Part shown: positions 33,042-43,463 of the stretch, in pieces
Layout: the number at the start of each line of letters is the position of its first letter
Numbering within the stretch: position 1 is the stretch's first letter
Origin: CAMFLJ01 sp963702555
GTDB lineage: Bacteria > Actinomycetota > Acidimicrobiia > Acidimicrobiales > Acidimicrobilacustridaceae
Reading direction: 5' to 3'
Length of the DNA: 64,000 nucleotides
Assembly (NCBI GenBank): GCA_963702555.1
Contig: CAVPCW010000006.1
Coordinates: 496,001 to 560,000, forward strand
The notes under the pieces: generated by a model
Told to the model about the DNA's origin: nothing
Databases searched by the model: none
Seen by the model: the letters and a program-made list of their open reading frames with translations, nothing else
Made by a program: the position numbers and the translations under genes

Positions 33042-34550
33042 ATGTTCGAGGAGCTCGCAGCGATGATCGAAGCGACGGAGGTGCCGGTCGACGGCGCCGC
33101 CATCGCCGAGGCGCGCCGCCTGCTCGACCGGCTCGATTCCAAGATCGTCGAGGCCGAGTCCACCTACGCCTCGATCGGCCAGTTCCAGGTCGAGGGCTTC
33201 AACAGCATGGCCACCTTCGAGCGCCACGCCTGCCGGGTCTCCCTGCCCGAGTCGCGGCGCCTCGCCCGTCGGGCCGGTCGGCTCTCGGCGTGGCCCGAGC
33301 TGGCCGAGGCGTGGCAGGCCGGCCTGCTCACCGGCTCCCAGGTCGAGCAGGCCTGCGCGATCGTGCCGAATCACCACGTCGAGCGCTTCGCCGAGACGAT
33401 GGCCGAGACGGTCGAGCTGCTGGCCCCGCTCACCGCCCACCAGACGGGCGTCGTATTGCGGCGGGCGGTGCAGGCGGCCGACGCCTTCGCCGAGCGTGAG
33501 GCCGCCGAGGCCGGCATCGAGCCGGTCGAGAAGGAGCCCGATCGTGAGCTCTCGGCCGTCCGCTCGCTCGACGACGAGCTCTTCGTCCGGGGCCACCTCG
33601 ACAAGGACTCTGCGGCAGTCGTCGAGAAGGCACTCGTCGCCGCCACCCGTGACGACGTCGAGGGCGAGCGACGCACCCCGATGGAGCGCCGGGCCGACGC
33701 CCTGGTCGCCGTGTGCCAGGGCTACCTCGATGCGCTCGAGAACCCCGACGGCAACCGCCGCACCGAGCGGCTCACCCTCAGCGCCGACGTGATCGTCATG
33801 TACCGGGCCTGGCTGCGGGTCGCCGGTGTGCGCACCGCCGCCGATCTCGACCGCTTCTTCGCCGACCGGCCCCACCTGGGCGAGCTCGACCGGGCCCTGT
33901 TCCTCGAGGCGTTCGACGGCACCGGACTCACCGCCACCACCCTCGACGGCTTCACCGTCACCGACGCCATGGTGGCGGCGGTGGCCGAAGGGGGAGCGAT
34001 GGAGCTGCTGCTCACCGCCGGCTCCCGCCTGCTGAACATGGGCCGGTCGGTGCGCACCTTCACCGCCGCCCAGCGCCGGGCGATCCTCGCCCGCGACGGT
34101 GGTTGTCGGTCGTGTGGCGCTCCGCCCGATCAGTGCGACGTCCACCACGTCATCCCGTGGGAAGACGGCGGACTCACCGACATCGACAACGGCGTGGCCA
34201 AGTGCCGGCGATGTCACCACCAGCACCACCGCCTGAAGTGGGTCGACCGGCTCGACGCCGACGGCACCTACCGGGTGATCCGCCCCGACGGCACCGAGAT
34301 CACCACCCGTCCGGCCGGCCTCGACCCCCAGCTCCCGCTGCTCCCCGTGGCCACCACCTCAGAACCGGCCCGAATCCCCCGGGTCGACGCGGTCGAGGCC
34401 GATGGCGACGGCTACAGCGACCCGAGGGTCAGGGAAGCCTGTCGTCAGCTGGTCCTGCTCCGAGCCCGCCACGGCGACGCCGACGAACGAACCATCACGG
34501 CCCGCCTCGCCGCCGAACGGTTGATGGACAAGTTCGACCGAGCCGCCTGA
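33042..34550 (+). CDS. DUF222 (13E12-type) HNH endonuclease domain protein
   Basis: This 502-residue protein has the N-terminal DUF222 domain (LDRLDSKIVEAESTYASIGQ; FERHACRVSLPESRRLARRA) and a C-terminal HNH nuclease near residues 335-390: RAILARDGGCRSCGAPPDQC, DVHHVIPWEDGGLTDIDNGV, then KCRRCHHQHHRLKW, with two CxxC Zn knuckles and the DHHxxP-like DVHHVIP. These proteins are multicopy in actinobacteria (the 13E12 family of mycobacteria) and may be mobile or defence-linked; function is unproven. The start is the ATG seven bases after the -10 box. A hairpin covers its stop codon. Confidence 0.9.
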   Translation: MFEELAAMIEATEVPVDGAAIAEARRLLDRLDSKIVEAESTYASIGQFQVEGFNSMATFERHACRVSLPESRRLARRAGRLSAWPELAEAWQAGLLTGSQVEQACAIVPNHHVERFAETMAETVELLAPLTAHQTGVVLRRAVQAADAFAEREAAEAGIEPVEKEPDRELSAVRSLDDELFVRGHLDKDSAAVVEKALVAATRDDVEGERRTPMERRADALVAVCQGYLDALENPDGNRRTERLTLSADVIVMYRAWLRVAGVRTAADLDRFFADRPHLGELDRALFLEAFDGTGLTATTLDGFTVTDAMVAAVAEGGAMELLLTAGSRLLNMGRSVRTFTAAQRRAILARDGGCRSCGAPPDQCDVHHVIPWEDGGLTDIDNGVAKCRRCHHQHHRLKWVDRLDADGTYRVIRPDGTEITTRPAGLDPQLPLLPVATTSEPARIPRVDAVEADGDGYSDPRVREACRQLVLLRARHGDADERTITARLAAERLMDKFDRAA

Positions 34551-34563
34551 AGTCGGCGGCTCG
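34539..34563. terminator. Hairpin spanning the stop codon of the HNH gene
   Basis: CGAGCCGCC at 34539-34547 pairs with GGCGGCTCG at 34555-34563; the TGA lies in the loop. It separates the converging HNH and sufU genes. Confidence 0.55.
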
Positions 34564-34574
34564 GGAACGCGGCG

Positions 34575-35066
34575 TTACTCGGCGCCGGCCTCTTCGAGGC
34601 CCTGGGCGAGGGTGTTCCAGGCGAGGGTGGCGCACTTGATGCGGACGGGGAACTTCACCACGCCGCGCAGCGCCTCGAGGTCGCCGAGCTTCACGTCGGG
34701 GATGCCGTCGGTCTCGCCCGTGGCGGCGTCGGTGGCGTCGCTGCCCTCGAGGGCGCTCTCGTGGATCGACATCATGGCCTTGAAGGCCCGCGTGAGGTCG
34801 TGGACCTCGTCGACGGTCTTGCCCTTGACTGCGGCCGACATCATCGAGGCGGACGACTGGCTGATCGAGCAGCCCTGGCCGCCGATGCGGATGTCCTGCA
34901 CCACGCCGGCGTCGTCGAGGTCGAGGTAGACGACGATCTCGTCACCGCAGAGCGGGTTGAAGCCCTCGGTGCGGGTGGCGGGGGGCGACTCCAGCTCACC
35001 CCGGTTCCGGGGGTTGCGGTAGTGATCGAGGATGATCTCTCGGTAGAGGTCTTCGAGGCCGGGCAT
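34575..35066 (-). CDS. sufU: Zn-dependent sulfur transfer protein SufU
   Basis: This 163-residue SufU/IscU-like protein receives persulfide sulfur from SufS. It has LYREIILDHYRNPRNRGEL, FNPLCGDEIVVYLDLDD with the first Cys and Asp, GGQGCSISQSSASMMSAAVK with the second, and RIKCATLAWNTL with the third Cys; these with Asp form the Zn site. The insertion between the second and third Cys (about 20 residues beyond IscU) marks SufU. It is the last gene of sufC-sufS-sufU, 45 bases after sufS. Confidence 0.93.
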   Translation of the reverse strand: MPGLEDLYREIILDHYRNPRNRGELESPPATRTEGFNPLCGDEIVVYLDLDDAGVVQDIRIGGQGCSISQSSASMMSAAVKGKTVDEVHDLTRAFKAMMSIHESALEGSDATDAATGETDGIPDVKLGDLEALRGVVKFPVRIKCATLAWNTLAQGLEEAGAE

Positions 35067-35111
35067 CAGGCGTCTCTCGGTGAGGGGAAGGTCAGAAACA
35101 GGCTAGGCGAG

Positions 35112-36352
35112 TCAGAAGGCGAAGAAGTCGCCTGCGGCGTCGAGCGCATCGGCGAGGGCGTCGATGTCGGAGGTGTCGTTGTAGACGTACACCGAGGCCC
35201 GGGCGGTGGCGCCGACTCCGAGGATCTTCATCAGCGGCTTGGCGCAGTGGTGGCCCGCCCGGACGCACACGGCGTGCTGGTCGAGGACCTGCGAGATGTC
35301 GTGGGGGTGCAGGTCCTTGAAGGCGAAGCTGAGGACGCCGCCGCGCTCGTCGGCGTTCTGCGGGCCGTGGATGCGGATGTCGTCGCCGAAGCGCTCGGTG
35401 AGGGTGTCGAAGGCGTAGACGGTGAGGGCCTTCTCATGGGCCCGCACGCGGTCCATGCCGAGCGAGTTCAGGTAGTCGATGGCGGCACCCAGACCGATGA
35501 CCTCGGCGATCGGGGGCGTGCCGGCCTCGAACTTCCAGGGCAGGTCGTTGGTGGTGAACCCGTCGAGGGTGACGTCGCGGATCATCTCGCCGCCGCCGAG
35601 GAAGGGCGGCATGGCGTCGAGGAGCTCCTCGCGGCCGTAGAGCACGCCGATGCCGGTGGGGCCACAGAGCTTGTGGGCGGAGAAGGCGAGGAAGTCGGCG
35701 CCGAGCTCCTGCACGTCGGTGGTGGAGTGCGGCACGGACTGGCAGCCGTCGATGACGCTGATGGCACCGGCGGCGCGGGCGGCGTCGGTGAGGCGGCGCA
35801 CCGGGTTGAAGGTGCCGAGCACGTTCGACATGGCGGTGACGCCGAGCGCCTTGGCGCCGTCGAGGAGGCGGTCGAGGTCGGTGAGGTCGAGGCGGCCCTC
35901 GGGGTCGAGGGGGATCCAGCGGATCTCGATGCCCTTCTCGGCCTGGAGCATCTGCCAGGGGACGATGTTGGCGTGGTGCTCCATGTGGGAGAGCACGACG
36001 ACGTCGCCCTCGGAGAGGTTGGCCCGGCCCCAGGACTGCACGACCAGGTTGAGCGCCTCGGTGGCGTTCTTGGTGAAGACGATCTCGGCCGACGAGCGGG
36101 CGTTCACGAAGCGCTGGGTCTTGGCCCGGGCGGCTTCGAGGGCGTTGGTGGCCTCTTCGGCGATGGCGTAGACGCCGCGGTGGACGTTGGCGTTGATCGT
36201 CTCGTAGTAGTGCTGCATCGCGTCGAGCACCACGGTGGGCTTCTGCGAGGTCGCGGCCGAGTCGAGGTAGACGATCGGCTTGCCGTGCACCGTGCGGGCG
36301 AGCAGCGGGAAGTCGGCCTTGACGAGGGCCGCGTCGAGTGGGTCGGTCGTGG

Positions 36353-36362
<10 letters not shown>
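35112..36362 (-). CDS. sufS: Cysteine desulfurase SufS
   Basis: This 416-residue PLP enzyme of the class V aminotransferase fold takes sulfur from cysteine. The start FPLLARTVHGKPIVYLDSAA and TSQKP are typical, the PLP-Lys is in AFSAHKLCGPTGIGVLYGR, and the persulfide Cys is in CVRAGHHCAKPLMK near residue 365. The short loop RAGHHCA is characteristic of group II (SufS) enzymes that need SufU or SufE. The start overlaps the end of sufC by ten bases, so the genes are coupled. SufU downstream is its sulfur acceptor. Confidence 0.95.
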
Positions 36363-37105
<743 letters not shown>

Positions 37106-37112
37106 GAGGTGA

Positions 37113-37157
37113 AGTCTAGGCGCCCTGGCGGATAAGCACTATCCGCGTAGGAGAAAT
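37113..37157 (-). promoter_or_regulatory. SUF motif 3 and -10 box of sufC
   Basis: ACTATCCGCGTAGGAGAAAT at 37138-37157 is the third copy of the SUF motif, in the same orientation relative to its gene as motif 2. On the minus strand TAGACT (37118-37113) is followed by seven bases and the sufC ATG; the motif covers the -35 region. Confidence 0.7.
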
Positions 37158-37192
37158 AGGGAAGTCCCTGGTCGGAAAGGGTGTGGCGGGGC

Positions 37193-37798
37193 TCACCAGC
37201 CCCGGTCGACCCATTCCTGGAGGTGGGGGCGCTCGGCGCCGATGGTGGTCCAGTTGCCGTGGCCGGGCAGCACGATCGTGTCGGCCGGGCGGGTGAACAG
37301 GCGCTGGTCGAGCGACTCGATGATGGTGGGGAAGTCGCCGCCCTCGAACGAGGTGTTGCCGGGGCCGCCGGGGAAGAGGGTGTCGCCGCTGAACAGCAGG
37401 GGGCTGCCCTCGAGCTGGAAGCACATCGAGCCGGGGGTGTGGCCCGGGGTGGCGATGGTGGAGATGCGGAGGCGGCCGATCTCGATGACGGAGTCGTCCT
37501 CGAGGATGTCGTCGTAGCTCGGGAGCATGGCGGCGTCGGCGGCGGTGACGCCCACGTCGTAGCCGGCGTCGCGCACGGCGGGCACGGCCTGGATGTGGTC
37601 CCAGTGGCCGTGGGTCTCGATGACCCGGCGCACGCCGAGGGCCGTGCACAGCTCGAGCAGGCGCTCGTGCTCGTTGGCCGCGTCGATGAGCACGGCGTCG
37701 CCGGTCTCGGTGCAGCGGATGACGAACACGTTGTTGTCCATGGGGCCGACCACGACGGCGTGGACCTCGTACCCGGTGTCGTTGAGCAGCAGCGTCAT
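37193..37798 (-). CDS. Metallo-beta-lactamase fold hydrolase, glyoxalase II-like
   Basis: This 201-residue MBL protein has the Zn-binding THGHWDHIQAVPAV near residue 60 (HxHxDH), ATPGHTPGSMCF, LFSGDTLFPGGPGNTSFEGG and PGHGNWTTIG, in the order of short hydroxyacylglutathione hydrolase-like enzymes. In actinobacteria related proteins act on mycothiol conjugates or persulfides; the closeness to the suf genes makes a sulfur role possible but unproven. The start is the ATG at 37798; upstream in-frame sequence is not homologous. It is divergent from a TetR gene. Confidence 0.8.
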   Translation of the reverse strand: MTLLLNDTGYEVHAVVVGPMDNNVFVIRCTETGDAVLIDAANEHERLLELCTALGVRRVIETHGHWDHIQAVPAVRDAGYDVGVTAADAAMLPSYDDILEDDSVIEIGRLRISTIATPGHTPGSMCFQLEGSPLLFSGDTLFPGGPGNTSFEGGDFPTIIESLDQRLFTRPADTIVLPGHGNWTTIGAERPHLQEWVDRGW

Positions 37799-37916
37799 GC
37801 CCCCATGATCGCCGCTGCGGGCGCCGTCCGCGCCGGTTGGGGTGAACGAATCCGGCACTCGGTCAAAAATGGCACCGAGTACCACTTCCGGGCGGAGGGC
37901 CGGTAGGGTCGCCGGC

Positions 37917-38526
37917 GTGAGCACCACGACGGGCCTGCGCGAACGGAAGAAGGAAGCCACCACCGAGCGGCTGCGCGAGGTCGCGCTGGCGCTGGTGGCC
38001 GAGCGGGGCTTCGACGCCGTGAGCATCGACGACATCGCGGCGGCGGCCGACGTCTCGAAGACGACCTTCTACCGGTACTTCGAGACCAAGGAGGACGTCG
38101 TGCTCGGCCGCAGCAGCGACAACCTCGAGATCCTCCGGGCCTCCCTCGCTGGAGTGCCCGCCCGAGGTGCCCGCGGTCGAGGCGGCCCGCCACGCCTTCC
38201 ATGACCTGGCCGAGTCCTACCAGGCCGACCGGGCCCAGCGGGTCCTGGTCGACCGGCTCACCCGCACCACGCCGTCGCTGGCGGCGCGGAGCCTCGCCCA
38301 CCAGGCCGTGTGGGAAGAGGTGATCCGAGACGACGTCGACCGGCGCGACCCGGACGGTGACCCGTTCGGTCGCTGGCTGCTCGCCTCCCAGATCCTCGGC
38401 ACGGTGCGCGGCGCCGTGAACTGGTGGCTGGTCGAGACCACCCCTCGCGCGCTGGTCGACCTCATCGACGACGCCCTCGCCACCCTCGCCCCGATCCCGC
38501 CCCGGAAGAGACGCACCCCCCGATGA
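37917..38526 (+). CDS. TetR-family transcriptional regulator (one frameshift)
   Basis: The protein has the TetR HTH in residues 10-60 (ATTERLREVALALVAERGFD; AVSIDDIAAAADVSKTTFYR). The frame shifts near 38150: the reading should run ...RASL-LECPPEVPAVEAARHA, so one extra base is present. The C-terminal domain (LVDRLTRTTPSLAARSLAHQ; WWLVETTPRALVDLIDDAL) is the usual ligand-binding part. TAGGGT followed by seven bases and GTG indicates leaderless expression. Its stop overlaps the MFS start (ATGA), so it is cotranscribed with and likely regulates that exporter. Confidence 0.82.
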
Positions 38527-40227
38527 CGACGACCGATCCGACCCCCACGACCACCCACGGCATCGACGACGCCGTCTACCGCCGCCGGTGGTGGACCCTC
38601 GCGGTGCTGTGCCTGAGCCTGCTCATCGTCTTCGTGGGCAACTCCAGCCTCAACGTCGCCATCCCCACGCTGTCCCGGGAGCTCAACGCCACCGAGTCGC
38701 AGCTGCAGTGGGTCATCGCCGTGTACTCCCTCGTGTTCGCGGGGCTGCTCTTCACCACCGGGGCCATCGGTGACCGGTTCGGTCGCAAGGGAGCGCTCCA
38801 GCTCGGCCTGCTCGTCTTCCTGGTCGCCTGCGTGGCCGCGATGCTCTCCGATTCCATGGGCCAGCTCATCGCGGCACGAGCGGGGATGGGCCTCGGTGCC
38901 GCGCTGATCATGCCGTCGACGCTGTCGATCCTCGTCAACGTCTTCCCGCCCCACGAGCGCACCAAGGCCATCGCGATCTGGGCCTCGGTCACTGGTGCCG
39001 CCGGGGCGATCGGCCCGGTCGCCAGCGGGCTCGTGCTCGACCACTACTGGTACGGCGCGGTCTTCCTGATCAACCTGCCCTTCGTCACCACCGCGCTGAT
39101 CGCCGGGTTCTTCCTGGTGCCGAAGTCGAGGGACCCCGAGCACGGGGTGCTCGACCCTCCTGGCGCGGTGCTGTCGATCATCGGTCTCGCCTCGCTGATC
39201 TACGGGCTCATCGAGGCGCCCGACCGCGGGTGGACCGCGCCGGGCACCCTGGCCGCCTTCGCCCTCTCGGCCACCGCCATCGCGCTGTTCGTGTGGTGGG
39301 AGCTGCGGGTCGAGGAGCCGATGCTCGACATCCGCTACTTCCGCAACCGGGCGTTCGCCAGCAGCACCGTCGGCATGATGCTCGTGTTCATGGCCATGTT
39401 CGGGTCGATGTTCCTCATGACCCAGTACATCCAGATCATCCTCGGCTACAGCCCCCTGGCCACGTCGCTCCGACTGCTGCCGATGGCCCCGATCATGATC
39501 ATCGTGGCCCCGCTCACCCCGCGACTCAGCGCCCGCTTCGGGGCCAACCGCACCGTGTCGGCCGGCATGGTGCTCATCGCCTGCGGCTTCATGATCCTGC
39601 GCACCCTGACCGCCGACTCGTCGGTCGCCGTGGTGATGCTGGCCCTCGTCCCGATGACCTGCGGCATGGCGCTGGCCATGTCGCCGATGACCGCCGCCAT
39701 CATGTCGGCGGTCCCGTCCCGCCGGGCCGGTGCCGGCTCGGCCATGAACGACGCCACCCGCGAGCTCGGCGCCGCCCTCGGCATCGCCGTGATGGGCAGC
39801 ATCGCCGCCTCGCAGTACGGCTCGGCCCTCCAGGAACTGGTGGTCGGTCTGCCGAGTGACCTGGCCACCAAGGCGGAGTCGTCGATCTCCGGGAGCGTTG
39901 CAGGTGGCGTCGAGCCTCCCGGGCGGGGCGGGCGAGGCGCTCCGGGTCGGGGCGGAGTCGGCGTTCATGGACGGCATGCACTTCGCCGTGGTCGCGGGCA
40001 CCGCGATCGCGCTGTTCGCCTCGGTGGTGGTGTACCGCTTCATGCCCCGGACGGTCGCCCACCAGGGCGCCATGCGTGGCGGACTCGAATCGATGGAGGA
40101 CGCCGCCGAGCTCGGCCTCGCCGGCATCCCGCCCGTGTTCGCCGACGAGGAGTTCGCCTCCGACGCGGAGCGCTGGCCCGCCGACGACCGACCCCAGGGT
40201 CACGGTCGCGGTGACCCGGCTCACTAG
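38523..40227 (+). CDS. MFS drug exporter, DHA2 (14-TM) family (one frameshift)
   Basis: Major facilitator of about 567 residues. It has the start RRWWTLAVLCLSLLIVFVGN, then NVAIPTLSREL, QWVIAVYSLVFAGLLFTTGA, IGDRFGRKGALQLGLLVFLV (motif A), the motif C-like GAAGAIGPVASGLVLD and AGAGSAMNDATRELGAALGI (typical of DHA2 exporters). The frame changes near 39900, and the true C-terminus (FMDGMHFAVVAGTAIALFAS; VVVYRFMPRTVAHQGA) gives helix 14 and an acidic tail. It probably exports a toxic compound by proton antiport, under the TetR gene whose stop it overlaps. Confidence 0.85.
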
Positions 40228-40284
40228 TGTTCCTCGCCGAACGACGGGAGCGCGGCGCCGCCGTGCCCGACTGGAAGGCGTCGG

Positions 40285-40983
40285 ATGCCAGAGGGAGGCC
40301 TGTCGGCCGCAGAGGTCGGCAAGGAGATCGCGGAGCACCTCGAGAAGAGCCGTGAGCACGAGCCCGAGGGCCGGGGTCGGCGGATCACGATCATCGAGGC
40401 GATCCTGCTCGCCACCGTGGCACTGCTCGCGGCGTGGTCCGGGTTCGCGGCGGCGAAGTGGAGCACTGAGTCGCGCCTCCAGTTGGCGCAGAGCTCGCGG
40501 TACCGCACCGAGGCGAGCGAGGCCGACCTCCGGGCGATGGAGGCCCGGAACTTCGACGCGCTCACGTTCAACGCCTGGTTCAGTGCCTACCTGACCGCCG
40601 ACGTCGCCGACGAAGCGATCGCCGAGCGACGGTTCCGGCCCGAGTTCCAAGTCGCGTTCGACGCCTGGATCGCCAGCGACCCGTTCAACAACCCGGACGC
40701 CCCCAAGGGACCGAGCTACATGCCCGAGTACGAGCAGCCGGACCTGGAACTCGCGGCGGAGAAGCGTGCGGCTGCCGACGAGGCCTACGCCGAGGGCGCG
40801 AAGTCGGCGACGACGGCCGACGACTACGTGCGCATCACCGTGCTGCTGGCCTCGGTGCTGTTCCTCGTCGGGATCAGCGGGCACTTCCGGGTGCACTCGG
40901 CCCGGGTCGGCCTGCTGTGCGTCAGCGGGACGATCCTCGTCTACGCGGTCGTGCTGCTGATCATGGCGCCCAAGCCGACCTGA
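40285..40983 (+). CDS. DUF4337-like membrane protein
   Basis: This 232-residue protein has a first membrane helix ITIIEAILLATVALLAAWSG near residue 35, a central soluble region rich in helix (residues 60-170) and two closing helices (YVRITVLLASVLFLVGISGH and VGLLCVSGTILVYAVVLLIM). The pattern 'aWsgfqaakWs..sr....as' resembles DUF4337. The role of DUF4337 is unknown. The charged N-terminus (EVGKEIAEHLEKSREHEPEG) may be amphipathic. It follows the MFS gene by 57 bases without evident terminator. Confidence 0.65.
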   Translation: MPEGGLSAAEVGKEIAEHLEKSREHEPEGRGRRITIIEAILLATVALLAAWSGFAAAKWSTESRLQLAQSSRYRTEASEADLRAMEARNFDALTFNAWFSAYLTADVADEAIAERRFRPEFQVAFDAWIASDPFNNPDAPKGPSYMPEYEQPDLELAAEKRAAADEAYAEGAKSATTADDYVRITVLLASVLFLVGISGHFRVHSARVGLLCVSGTILVYAVVLLIMAPKPT

Positions 40984-40989
40984 GCCGTC

Positions 40990-41677
40990 TACGTTCTCCG
41001 CGGGTGGGGGAGCAGCACCACCCTGATGGCGAGGGCGCCGACACCTGGCACTGGATGGTGCGCGGGTTCGTCACCGTCGTCGTGGTGGTCGCCGCCGCTC
41101 GGCGCGCTGGCGGTGTGGCTCTGGTTGAGGCCGCTGCGCGAGGGCGTGGCTGCAGGGCTTCGGGCTGTGGCTCGGCCTGCATGCTGCTGGTCGGCTGCGC
41201 TGGCGATGGTGTGGTGGCCCGAGCACCGACGCCGGGCACCCGCACTCGCCATCGGGTGCGGCGAGTGGCTGGTCGTCGGGGTCGCTCGTGCGGTGGCCGG
41301 GCTGATGGCCCTCGTTCGGGCGTGATCGTCGCCCGCGAGGACCGCCGGCCGGTGCTGCGCGGGATCGTGGACGACGGCGGTGGAGGGCCAGCCGGTCACG
41401 CTTCGAGCGGGAGACGACCTGGGCCTACCAGCCCCGCTTCGTCGGCGGGCTCGGCAACAGCGACTGGAGCGTGTGCCGGACGTTCGTGGTCACGGGGCCG
41501 CCGGGCCCGGTGGCCGAGCACGTCACCATCGAGTTGGTCGCCGTGGGGGTCGAGGTGGGCGACGGTGCCCACGAGCCCGGTGACACCACTCCCCGCTACG
41601 GCGAGGTGCGGGTCGAGGGTGATGCCGGCGACCGCCTGGTGATCTGCGTCGACGAGGTCGACCCGGCCAACCGCTGA
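40990..41677 (+). pseudogene. Disrupted membrane or secreted hypothetical gene
   Basis: No single open frame covers this stretch, but pieces of coding sequence are visible: GADTWHWMVRGFVTVVVVVA in one frame, LGALAVWLWLRPLREGVAAG in the next, and the last 90 codons RFERETTWAYQPRFVGGLGN through CRTFVVTGPPGPVAEHVTIE to DEVDPANR in a third. The order is a membrane segment followed by a soluble beta-rich domain. At least three frame changes are needed. It may be a real pseudogene or an intact gene with read errors as elsewhere. No family is recognised. Confidence 0.4.
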
Positions 41678-41789
41678 GCCCACCCCGTCCCCGAGGCGCG
41701 GGTCGGCTCCCGGCCTCGACCGGGCGACGGCGCTACCGTGCGCGTGACGGTGTCGGCCGTGGGGCCACGTCGTGTGCGGGGGTTCGATC

Positions 41790-42678
41790 ATGGGTGGGAT
41801 CGGTTCGACGACAGGTGGGGTAGGGCGCCTCGGTGCGCTGGCGCTGGCGGCCGCGGCGATCGTGGTGGCGCTCGTGCCGATCGGCGCGGCCTCGGCGGGC
41901 GTGAGCTCGCCGGAGGTGACGGTGACCCCGCCGACCGACCTGGCCGACAACCAGGAGGTGACCGTGTCGGGCACCGGCTTCCCGGGCTCGGTCCAGGTCA
42001 CCGTGCTCCAGTGCGAGACCGGGGCGACCACCTTCGAGCAGTGCGACAACAGCTGGATCTACTGGGCCGACGTCGATGCAGGGGGCGCGTTCTCCACCGC
42101 CATCACCCTGCGGCAGACCATCGGCGTGCAGGGCGGACCGCTCGACTGCTCCGTGGCGGGTGCGTGCGTGATCGGTGCCGGCGTCATGCCCAACTGGTCG
42201 CCGTTCGCCACGCTGCCGCTCCAGGTCGCCGACTTCTCGCCGTCGACCCTGCCGCCGGTCGCCGAGCCGGACTGCCCGGCGCCGTACGGGCCCTACGGCT
42301 ACTTCCGGGGGGCAGTCGACGTGCCGGAGTTCGTGCCGGGGCTGAACGGCACGCTGGTGCCCTACGCCGAGACCGGCGCCACCGTCGACATCCGCCAGGA
42401 CGGTGACGTGCTGCTGCTGACGGCGGTGATCGACGGCGTGACGCGTGCAGCTCACCACCGGGGGCCTCACCTTCGGTGGCGACTACAACCGCACGCCGGG
42501 GCCGAGCGACACGCCGTTCGGGGCGGTCGGCATCCTCTACGCCGACGACGGGGCGGTCTACGTCACGCTCGCTCAGAACAACAGCGGCGACTACACCCGC
42601 TTCGGCTGGCGCTTCGACGACCCGTGCCTGCCGGAGGTGATCGCCGCGGTGGGGGCGACGCCGACCTTCACGGGTTGA
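41790..42678 (+). CDS. Secreted neocarzinostatin-family protein (one frameshift)
   Basis: The protein has an N-terminal signal peptide (RLGALALAAAAIVVALVPIG, cut near AASA), then a domain that follows neocarzinostatin apoprotein: VTVTPPTDLADNQEVTVSGT, GFPG, VTVLQCETG, FEQCDN, DAGGAFSTAITLRQTIG and LDCSVAGACVIG, with the two cysteine pairs in family positions. That fold binds enediynes in streptomycetes but is also found in proteins without known ligand. A second beta-rich domain of about 130 residues follows (TGATVDIRQDGDVLLLTAVI). The frame breaks near 42443 (one extra base in VTVQLTTGGL). The protein ends PTFTG. Confidence 0.72.
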
Positions 42679-42697
42679 GCCCCGCGCCGGCGTCGGC

Positions 42698-43111
42698 TCA
42701 GTCGTCGGCGGGGGTGGGCACCGGTTCGAGGTCGAGGGCGACCGCGGCCAGCACCTGGCGCGGGTCGAGGGTGAGGTAGCGCACGGGGGAGGGGAGGCGC
42801 GTCGCCGCGGCCAGGTGGATCGCGTCGACGACCCGCAGCCCGAAGTCGGTGCCGATCTCGGCGGCGCGTGAGAGGCAGCGCTCGTCGACGGGCACCACGT
42901 GGAAGGCGTCCCAGTCGGCGTGGAAGAGGCGGGTGAGGTGCTCGGCCTGGCGCCGGCTGGTGGCGAGGCGGCCGAGGAGGATGGTGGCCTCGCAGCGCAC
43001 CAGCTCCGACGCGCACCACACGGGGTCGGCGTCCATGAGGGCGGTGACCTCGGCGCTCTCCGGCTCGTCGACGTAGCGCTTCACCAGCGCGCTGGTGTCG
43101 ATCGCCAGCAT
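42698..43111 (-). CDS. PIN-domain toxin, VapC type
   Basis: This 137-residue PIN-domain ribonuclease starts MLAIDTSALVKRYVDEPES with the first catalytic Asp at residue 5; further acidic residues are in LVRCEATILLGRL and LRVVDAIHLAAATRL. VapC toxins cleave tRNA or rRNA and are held in check by a cognate antitoxin. The antitoxin gene lies directly upstream, with TGATG overlap. The gene converges on the neocarzinostatin-like gene. The chromosomal location shows no other mobile markers. Confidence 0.9.
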   Translation of the reverse strand: MLAIDTSALVKRYVDEPESAEVTALMDADPVWCASELVRCEATILLGRLATSRRQAEHLTRLFHADWDAFHVVPVDERCLSRAAEIGTDFGLRVVDAIHLAAATRLPSPVRYLTLDPRQVLAAVALDLEPVPTPADD

Positions 43112-43377
43112 CAGCGGACCTTCCGCAGCTCGACGTCGGAGCGGGCGTCGACCGGCATGCGCTCGCGCTCGACGGCGACGGTGGAGGCGCGGACCCGGGG
43201 CGCCACGACCGCGCCGTGGGCGATCAGCTCGGCGAGGCCGAGCTCGCGGTCACCGCCGATGGGGCCGAGCACGGCGACCGGTCGGCCCGACTGGGTGACC
43301 ACGATCGCCTCGCCGGCGGCGGCCCGCCGCACGAACGCCGACAGGTCGGCCCTGAGCTCTCTGATCCCGATCTCCAT
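43111..43377 (-). CDS. Antitoxin of Phd/YefM type
   Basis: This 88-residue antitoxin reads MEIGIRELRADLSAFVRRAA and then AGEAIVVTQSGRPVAVLGPI, the classical Phd/YefM DNA-binding fold. The C-terminal half (RVRASTVAVERERMPVDARS) should wrap the toxin. It overlaps the VapC start by one base, as in most toxin-antitoxin operons, and probably represses the pair's promoter. An ATG three codons further upstream is a weaker start choice. Confidence 0.88.
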   Translation of the reverse strand: MEIGIRELRADLSAFVRRAAAGEAIVVTQSGRPVAVLGPIGGDRELGLAELIAHGAVVAPRVRASTVAVERERMPVDARSDVELRKVR

Positions 43378-43450
43378 GGCCCGCACCGTAGCCGGACGAT
43401 GTGGACACGTGTGTACACAACATGGTTTGCGGGCGCCGGGGACGACCCCT

Positions 43451-43456
43451 ACGGTC
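43451..43456 (+). promoter_or_regulatory. -10 element of the acyl-CoA dehydrogenase gene
   Basis: TACGGT is followed by about eight bases and the ATG, suggesting a leaderless start. GTGTACAC, a perfect 8-bp palindrome, lies about 30 bases upstream and could be part of an operator. Confidence 0.45.
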
Positions 43457-43463
43457 CCGCCCC

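Noticed and set aside
33042..34550. The DUF222/HNH gene as part of a homing element or restriction system
   Set aside because: There is no intron or intein boundary, no methyltransferase partner and no target duplication; the family is a common chromosomal multicopy gene in actinobacteria.
42698..43377. The VapBC pair as a marker of a genomic island
   Set aside because: No integrase, transposase, tRNA or composition change accompanies it; it is reported only as an ordinary toxin-antitoxin pair.
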